Part shown: in pieces, positions 7,450 to 11,606 of the stretch
Numbering within the stretch: the stretch's first letter is position 1
Layout of the letters: the number at the start of each line of letters is the position of its first letter
Assembly (NCBI GenBank): GCA_015852425.1
Contig: JAAAIG010001055.1
Span: forward strand, 1 to 11,606
Source: Gryganskiella cystojenkinii
Taxonomy: Eukaryota; Mortierellomycota; Mortierellomycetes; Mortierellales; Mortierellaceae
DNA: 11,606 bases
Reading direction: 5' to 3'
The notes under the pieces: generated by a model
What the model saw: the letters and a program-made list of their open reading frames with translations, nothing else
Told to the model about the DNA's origin: nothing
Database searches by the model: none
Made by a program: the position numbers and the translations under genes

Positions 7450-8161
7450 ATGACCTGTAAGTCCACTTCACTTTTCCCTGTTAGTCTTTACGACGCCAAG
7501 GCTATGTAACCTTTTACTCACTCACTCCCTTTCAAATCTATGATGAATCTCCATCAAATATTTTAGCTGATTCCGAAGCCAACGCCTTGACTGCCTCCAT
7601 TCTCCCCGTTGGCACGACCGTCCCTGGAGCCAAGACTGCCAAACCGTTGGCCACGGCACCAGGCGTTGCACCCACAGGTCACGCCGCTGCCGAGCATAAA
7701 AACGCTGTGAACTCGGTCATCGTCGTCTTCAAGGCCGGTACTCTTGCCAGCGAGATCAAGGCCGCAGAGGATGATATCATCTCCCAAGGTAATTGTTGAT
7801 GAACCCTCTGGGTGTTGGAAGGACAAAAAGGAGGAATCACATTCGATTTATTTTCGTGTGCTCTATTTTTTCCCACACACGAACGTTTGCTCACGGTGTC
7901 ACTTTGCGGCTTTCCCTATTTGATACCCAATTCGTTACCGAAATTTTCTATAACGCTGACAACATTTCTGTTCTCTCGTGTTGTCCTTCAACATAAACTA
8001 TAGGTGGTGAGATCACTCAGAGATATACCACCGCCTTGCTCGGTTTCGCCGCCAAGGTACCCGACAACGCGTTCCAGTCCCTTACCGTTCGCCCTCAGGT
8101 GGACTATGTCGAATCTGATGGTGAAGTCAGCATTTACGCCCAGAACCTCATGAAGGGTTAG
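7450..8161 (+). CDS. Inhibitor_I9 / proteinase B inhibitor-like protein, paralog 2
   Basis: This encodes 128 residues of the same I9 inhibitor family as the gene at 3597. Exons are 7450-7456 (ATG ACC T), 7567-7788 and 8004-8161; introns are 7457-7566 (110 nt) and 7789-8003 (215 nt), both GT-AG and phase 1. The I9 core spans residues 52-121: SVIVVFKAGT, SEIKAAEDDIISQG, ITQRYTTALLGFAAKVP, VRPQVDYVESDGEV. The N-terminal extension shares the pattern ALxASxLPVxT..PGA..A..LATAPG.AP with its paralog, but has no His-rich repeats and is 25 or so residues shorter. No signal peptide is visible. The tyrosine- and Glu-rich end (YVE.DGEVSIY) is where I9 propeptides lie against the protease active site. The protease target is inferred from the family. 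Confidence 0.88.
7457..7566 (+). other. Intron 1 of inhibitor paralog 2
   Basis: The donor is T|GTAAGT and the acceptor is AAATATTTTAG. It is phase 1 and lies after the seventh coding base, exactly as in paralog 1. Confidence 0.85.
7789..8003 (+). other. Intron 2 of inhibitor paralog 2
   Basis: The donor is CAAG|GTAATT and the acceptor is AACTATAG. It is 215 nt, phase 1, at the same Gln-Gly position as intron 2 of paralog 1, but its sequence is unrelated. Confidence 0.85.
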
Positions 8162-8390
8162 GACTACTTTTGTTATTTTATGCCTTTCCCATTACCCACC
8201 ACAACCGCACCCGCCCTTTGCGCCCTTCTCTCTCTTTCTTCATGAGTAGTAGTAGCAGCGGCGCAGCTTTATTTCAGTTTTGTAGATTATGTTTTCCTTT
8301 TTTTTTTTCTCTCTCTATTTCCCTTAACCTTTTCCCTCCCGTCCGATCCTCAATGGTTGCATGAGTATGACATGTACATGCGTATTTGAG

Positions 8391-8441
8391 GAATATCTTC
8401 TTTTCTTTTTCGACTACAAACGACAAAGAAAAGAAATATTC
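8391..8441. repeat. Long imperfect inverted repeat (hairpin)
   Basis: The left arm 8391-8412 (GAATATCTTC...TTTTTCG) and right arm 8421-8441 (CGACAAAG...AATATTC) pair over 20 of 21 positions with one mismatch and one bulged base, around an 8-nt loop. In the transcript of the inhibitor gene this would form a stable 3' UTR stem. Confidence 0.7.
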
Positions 8442-8599
8442 GGAAATGACCTTTATGAAAAAAACCGAACAGGCTCTCGTTTACTCCGATCAAGTAGACG
8501 ATGAGCGAACCCTGGTTTTTGTCTTCAAGCATGGTGGTCGACCCCTCTTTCACACACACTCTCTCAAAAAAAAACCAGATTCTGTATATACAATCCCTC

Positions 8600-8605
8600 A
8601 ATAAA
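8600..8605 (+). terminator. Putative poly(A) signal for inhibitor paralog 2
   Basis: AATAAA follows the hairpin and lies about 440 nt after the stop at 8161. It is the first perfect hexamer I found downstream of the gene. Confidence 0.35.
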
Positions 8606-9015
8606 ACAAAATGTTATTGAACGTTCATTTTATGGGCTTTGTTCCGAGGCTTAAAACAGTCGTGAGATAGAGTGAGAACACGTCATGAAAGCTTGATCTT
8701 GCTCAGTCTTACTCTCGCAGAAAAGAGAGCAGGGTATTCAAATACGAGGACCTGGCAGTCCATACACATCTGTTGCGTGCTCGGGCACGTCCAAACATGG
8801 GACATCTTTTTGTTTTTTGAGTGTAGGAGACATACCCGAGACCAACAAAATAATTCAGCCCCGATGTCTTCATTAGGTGCAAGTGCATGCTTTCAAGTTG
8901 TGTTTCCGAGAAAAGTGATTCACTTTTTCTTTTTAGGAAACTGATATCCGAGTAAACCGGGGTTCTTTTCCAGGTAAAGAAGGGAGAGAGCGGCGCAAGC
9001 AGATACCCTCTCCCA

Positions 9016-9420
9016 TTATCTCGCGAATTTCGGCAAAAGTGGGAGGTCTGGATGGAGTTGTGGATTTTGTAACTGACCCTTGACTGAATGCCCCTGCTTT
9101 TGTTGTTCCCATGCTTTTTTTCCTCTTTCAATTTCGGTTCCACAAGTGTTGCGGCCGTGTTTTTCGCGTTCATGGCTGTCTCGATTTCTCTTCCGAGTGA
9201 ACTTCTTCTGGCAATGTCAATCTCGACAAGCGTGGTGGCTCTCGGGATGCGCTTCTCGTTTGTGCACGTTAAGCTTGCATTTTTTGTCACAGGTCCTGTG
9301 GCAACAGTGAAACTCACACTGTATTTCTCAGTTTCTTACCATTTCCAGTGTCGCAAGTTTCCGGCAACCTTCAAAAGCATGTTTCACGTGTCTTGCTTTG
9401 CATTTCTTTCCGCTAATGCT
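9016..9420 (-). pseudogene. C2H2 zinc-finger protein relic
   Basis: One minus-strand frame holds two tandem C2H2 fingers, both C-x4-C-x12-H-x4-H. Finger 1 is 9318-9247 (CEFHCC...NVHKREAH). After the linker PESHHA comes finger 2, 9228-9157 (CRD, stop, HCQKKFTRKRNRDSHEREKH). The frame is broken by TGA at 9328-9330, just before finger 1, and by TGA at 9217-9219, inside the knuckle of finger 2. Upstream in the same frame, 9420-9331 contains CKARHVKHAF and EGCRKLATLEMVRN, which look like an earlier decayed finger. Downstream the frame runs to TAA 9016-9018 with a Lys/Gln-rich tail. This was probably a DNA-binding protein. It lies directly 3' of the Fanzor-like relic on the same strand. No intact start was found. 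Confidence 0.65.
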
Positions 9421-9462
9421 TCAGTCAACTTTGCGAACTTGGTCTCAAAGACAGCTCACTAG

Positions 9463-10873
9463 ACCTGCTGCAACGCTGCGTAGAGGTACATGGACGTCGA
9501 CATTGCCACTAACATACTCCAAGCCAGCGTTGTAAGATTCGTGTGGTTCTGCACACGGAGATGCTGGGGCCATGATATTTGTGGAACGCTCTCGATTGGT
9601 TCCAATTGCGGTAGTTCCACCAAGTGAAAAGCACATTGAGTACTCTTGAACTGTCCAAGACCAATACCAATCAAGACTGGATTGGCGGGGTCCTTGGCTC
9701 CTTGGTTCATAATGCTTCCACCTACGATACCCAACAGACTCGCCGCAATGGCCTAGCATTATGTTTGCTTGGCCCTCATCGAACCCTGGTGTGTTCTTCT
9801 AGAATCGATTATTGTTGCCGTTGTAGAATTTCAGAACCCCTCTACTATTGGCTCCTTTGGTTTCTCCATTTAGGCTTCCTCTGAGAGTTTTTTTGATAGC
9901 TTCGAATGCCTCTCAGTAATTGACGACACTCGCTCCTGGACCTCGAAGTGGTAGGAGACGAGACTCCATATCCACGATCCGCAATCGATTCTGGTTGACC
10001 TTCCACTCCCAATCGCGCCTCTTCTCAAGCCACTTCCTGTATCGGAAGACAGGTTGCATAACTGCCTTTAGTTGACGGCATGGTTATAGTGGCCATCTGG
10101 ATCCACTGGTAGAAAAGCATATGCGCCTACTACAAATGCTTGCCCAGCGTCGAGTGTCAGGGTCTTGATACTGCATGGGTCGACTCTGGGCCACAGCTTT
10201 TCAATGTCCTCCTTGGTTCGGACAATGTGTCGAATTTCCTGGAGATAATAGTCTGTGCCGCTGACGGTCGAGGTAATCTGCGATGGTAAACGCGCTTCCA
10301 GTAGTATCCTGCGTCGCACGCGGTGTGACTCTTTCAACTTGAAAAGCCACCAGGTACAATCCAAAGCTGTCTATTAGCACGGAGCCTCTTGAGATATATT
10401 CATTCTCGTGGTAGTTCCCTGGTGGAAAGCTCGGCTCTTCCAACTTTTTCAAGTACCTCTTGAGGGTATCCAAGGACTGTAACTTGATGTTGCCCGCTTT
10501 TCGTTTCCGGTGATTCGTTAACCTGTCTGGATCCATTTCGGCGACAAACTGTTTGATGAAAAAGCCTGGCTCCTTTTCGTCTATCCAGGTTCGTCTCTCT
10601 TCCTTGACCCAATATCTGGCCGTCAGTGAGATCAAACTTGGCGACGGTTTTCCCGCTCCAACGATGGCACAAACCTCATCAAATCGAGCCTTGTTGATGT
10701 GTGACATCTACCAGTGACAATGTATGTTCGCAGTACTTCAATTATTACCGTCTTTGTGAAGATCACAGGCTCCTCTTCTGTACATTCTCTAAAGCTCTCC
10801 TTTCAGTTGCCCGACGATAGATCGTATCTGGTCTATGGTGGCGAGTGTCCCCGATATGCAGTTATGATTAACT
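9463..10873 (-). pseudogene. Fanzor/TnpB-like RuvC nuclease relic
   Basis: Reading the minus strand downwards, collinear segments of a Fanzor-type (eukaryotic TnpB homolog, RNA-guided nuclease) protein appear in alternating frames. 10851-10740: QIRSIVGQLKGEL, stop, RMYRRGACDLHK. 10707 to about 10310: KEPGFFIKQFVAEMDP and SRGSVLIDSFGLYLVAFQ. About 10310-10068: ITSTVSGTDYYLQEIRHIV, then RuvC-I IKTLTLDAGQAFVVGA with the Asp at 10149-10151. 10068 to about 9756: QPVFRYRKWLEKRRDW, LPLRGPGASVVNY, KFYNGNNNRF. About 9756-9650: AASLLGIVGGSI, PVLIGIGLGQF. About 9650-9463: AIGTNRERSTNIMAPAS and NVDVHVPLRSVAAG. Stops are at 10789-10791, 10738-10740, 10708-10710, 9913-9915 and 9799-9801; frameshifts lie near 10310, 10068, 9756 and 9650. 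The zinc-ribbon cysteines and RuvC-III Asp appear lost. It is non-functional as read. Confidence 0.72.
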
Positions 10874-10976
10874 CTGATTTGACAGAAAAGAAAAATCAAT
10901 TAATCAATCGAAAGGGCACATGTCGTTTGTGTTCAATCGAAATAAGGAGCACATGTCGTTCAGTGCTTGAGCTTAC
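10874..10976 (-). other. Intron joining the PIN-like and Fanzor-like parts in frame
   Basis: On the minus strand AAG|GTAAGC (exon end 10977) and a C/T-rich tract ending TCAAATCAG (acceptor at 10874) define a 103-nt intron. The PIN-like frame ends in phase 2. After removal, the next codons start at 10872, which is exactly the frame that reads into the Fanzor-like segment. Chance gives this one time in three. Confidence 0.5.
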
Positions 10977-11392
10977 CTTATGAATCGATACTTTTTTTGA
11001 TGGGGTAGATTTGTAGGAGAGTAGATATTTCTGTTGTAGTCGTTCGAAGATACAACGGCGAGGGCCGTGACATGTTGTCGAGTCAATCCAAGTTCCTGAC
11101 AGACACCCGTGAGCTTGTATGCAAGGACTAGGCATTTGGAGTCAGGAAGACAATGAGAGATGACAAGTAGAGTGTTGACACAAGACTGGCGCGGCTGATC
11201 ACAGTATAAAATGACAGAGACATCGACGAGAACCCACTGACTGCTCATAGCAAACAGCTTCGTGGATACATGTATTACTTGTGGAGTCCTTAAAGCGTAG
11301 AAACGCGAGTCAGTCTTTAAGTTCCAATGTTGGTTTGCATACGCAATAGTAAGGGCCAGTTTCTTCGGAGTAAAGGGCTGGAGGCCGATCAT
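10977..11392 (-). CDS. XPG/FEN1-like (PIN) nuclease N-terminal exon, internally deleted
   Basis: An open frame starts at ATG 11392 with MIGLQPF, close to the MGIxGLxPxL start of XPG/FEN1 family nucleases. VLVDVSVILYC (Asp57) fits the first PIN-domain acidic strand. LGLTRQHVTALAVVSSNDYN (Asp118) fits the later FEN1-like block equivalent to GTDYxPG. The part that should lie between them, including the EA(D)-type and DSD-type acidic motifs, is missing, so I infer an internal deletion of roughly a hundred residues or more and no activity. The 139-codon frame has no stops up to a canonical donor at 10976, and splicing there enters the Fanzor-like frame. I recall large Mortierella-type proteins with both parts, but did not verify this. 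It may be transcribed from the TATA/CCAAT promoter at its 5' side. Confidence 0.55.
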
Positions 11393-11433
11393 GTCGGGAG
11401 TTAGTGCGATAACTTGAAAAAAAGGGCGACAGT

Positions 11434-11442
11434 CTTTTTATA
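11434..11442 (-). promoter_or_regulatory. TATA box of the PIN-like gene
   Basis: TATAAAAAG on the minus strand ends about 42 bp upstream of ATG 11392. An inverted CCAAT box (ATTGG on plus, 11518-11522) lies about 75 bp further upstream, a normal Pol II promoter arrangement. Confidence 0.5.
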
Positions 11443-11469
11443 ATAACTTGAGCTTTCCAAAAACCCGGG

Positions 11470-11491
11470 CACGTGATCTATTTATCACGTG
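11470..11491. promoter_or_regulatory. Inverted repeat of two CACGTG E-boxes
   Basis: CACGTGAT (11470-11477) and ATCACGTG (11484-11491) form a perfect inverted repeat around a 6-bp spacer. Each arm contains a palindromic CACGTG, the site of bHLH factors (Cbf1/Pho4/MYC type). It lies between the PIN-like gene and tRNA-Leu, 78 bp from the ATG. Confidence 0.55.
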
Positions 11492-11553
11492 ATAATTGTT
11501 GGATTTGATGGAATCCTATTGGAAAATTCTGAAACCGAATTATCGAATCAGAA

Positions 11554-11606
11554 GGCAGTATGGCCGAGTTGGTCTAAGGCGCCAGAATCAGGATCTGGTC
11601 CGAAAG
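11554..11606 (+). tRNA. tRNA-Leu(CAG), 3' part beyond window
   Basis: The 5' 53 nt of a class II tRNA: acceptor strand GGCAGTA, A box TGGCCGAGTTGG with the long leucine-type D loop, and anticodon stem CCAGA/TCTGG with loop ATCAGGA (anticodon CAG, reading CUG). No intron follows the anticodon, and the variable arm has just begun (TCCGAAAG) where the window stops. The acceptor 3' strand and T arm are not visible. Confidence 0.88.

Larger units (their letters stand above)
8162..9015. other. 3' UTR of paralog 2 and non-coding interval
   Basis: No gene is supported. The 3' UTR probably extends to an AATAAA at 8600-8605, about 440 nt after the stop. It contains T/C-rich tracts and a long imperfect hairpin (8391-8441). 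From 8650 to 9015 minus-strand frames are open but show no recognisable motif. Confidence 0.4.
9463..11392 (-). mobile_element. Decayed PIN-Fanzor element (extent approximate)
   Basis: The adjacent same-strand nuclease segments together look like one degenerate copy of a mobile nuclease gene. No terminal inverted repeats or target-site duplications could be fixed by eye, so the limits given are those of the coding similarity only. The C2H2 relic at 9157-9420 may or may not belong to it. Confidence 0.4.

Noticed and set aside
8386..8604. 72-codon plus-strand frame in the 3' region of inhibitor paralog 2
   Set aside because: It spans the hairpin, shows no family resemblance and lies in a likely 3' UTR.
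8709..9317. 202-codon open frame on the minus strand
   Set aside because: It overlaps the C2H2 zinc-finger frame in another phase, and no motif is recognisable. The finger frame explains the sequence better.
9088..9462. 124-codon hydrophobic frame on the plus strand resembling a membrane protein
   Set aside because: It is antisense to the zinc-finger relic; the hydrophobicity arises from complementing Lys/Arg/Glu codons.
10714..10983. Plus-strand 89-codon frame
   Set aside because: It is antisense to the intron and the start of the Fanzor-like relic; no motif.
1..11606. CRISPR array, bacterial operon or prophage
   Set aside because: No regularly spaced repeats were found. Introns, eukaryotic tRNAs and poly(A) signals show a eukaryotic nuclear context.

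Overview
The window looks like a filamentous fungal nuclear genome, most likely Mucoromycota and probably a Mortierella relative. The evidence is short GT-AG introns (about 100-210 nt, possibly one of 47 nt), pyrimidine-rich leaders, many A/T homopolymers, two eukaryotic tRNA genes, and a multi-domain nuclease family that I recall from Mortierella-type genomes. The taxon comes from pattern memory and was not searched.

Left part (1-3260), plus strand. A short Ser/Arg-rich disordered protein gene (about 383-1205) has an acidic tail with a KEN motif and an intron carrying a G20 tract. About 1.2 kb with little clear coding follows. Then come a broken minus-strand coding remnant (2436-2718) and a lone, intact 3'-terminal exon of the signal-recognition-particle receptor alpha subunit (2841-3146). 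No upstream SRP receptor exons are visible in the window.

Central part (3500-8600). Two paralogous three-exon genes encode intracellular inhibitor_I9 (proteinase B inhibitor-like) proteins, at 3597-4328 and 7450-8161, with identical intron positions and phases. Between them lie a convergent minus-strand gene for a 372-residue Ser/Pro-rich, acidic-tailed disordered protein (5129-6247), with a perfect TGACGTCA site in its upstream region, and a tRNA-Ala(UGC) gene (6641-6712) with unusual T-arm and acceptor pairs.

Right part (9016-11606), minus strand. This holds the most notable system: a decayed copy of a very unusual nuclease gene. An XPG/FEN1-like (PIN) N-terminal segment (11392-10977) is followed, through a canonical 103-nt intron that keeps frame, by a Fanzor/TnpB-like RuvC nuclease relic (about 10873-9463). 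The relic has several frameshifts and stops. Its RuvC-I motif is preserved, but the zinc ribbon and RuvC-III appear eroded. Downstream on the same strand is a relic of a tandem C2H2 zinc-finger protein (9420-9157). The element starts about 160 bp from a tRNA-Leu(CAG) gene that runs off the window. A double E-box palindrome, a TATA box and an inverted CCAAT lie between the two.
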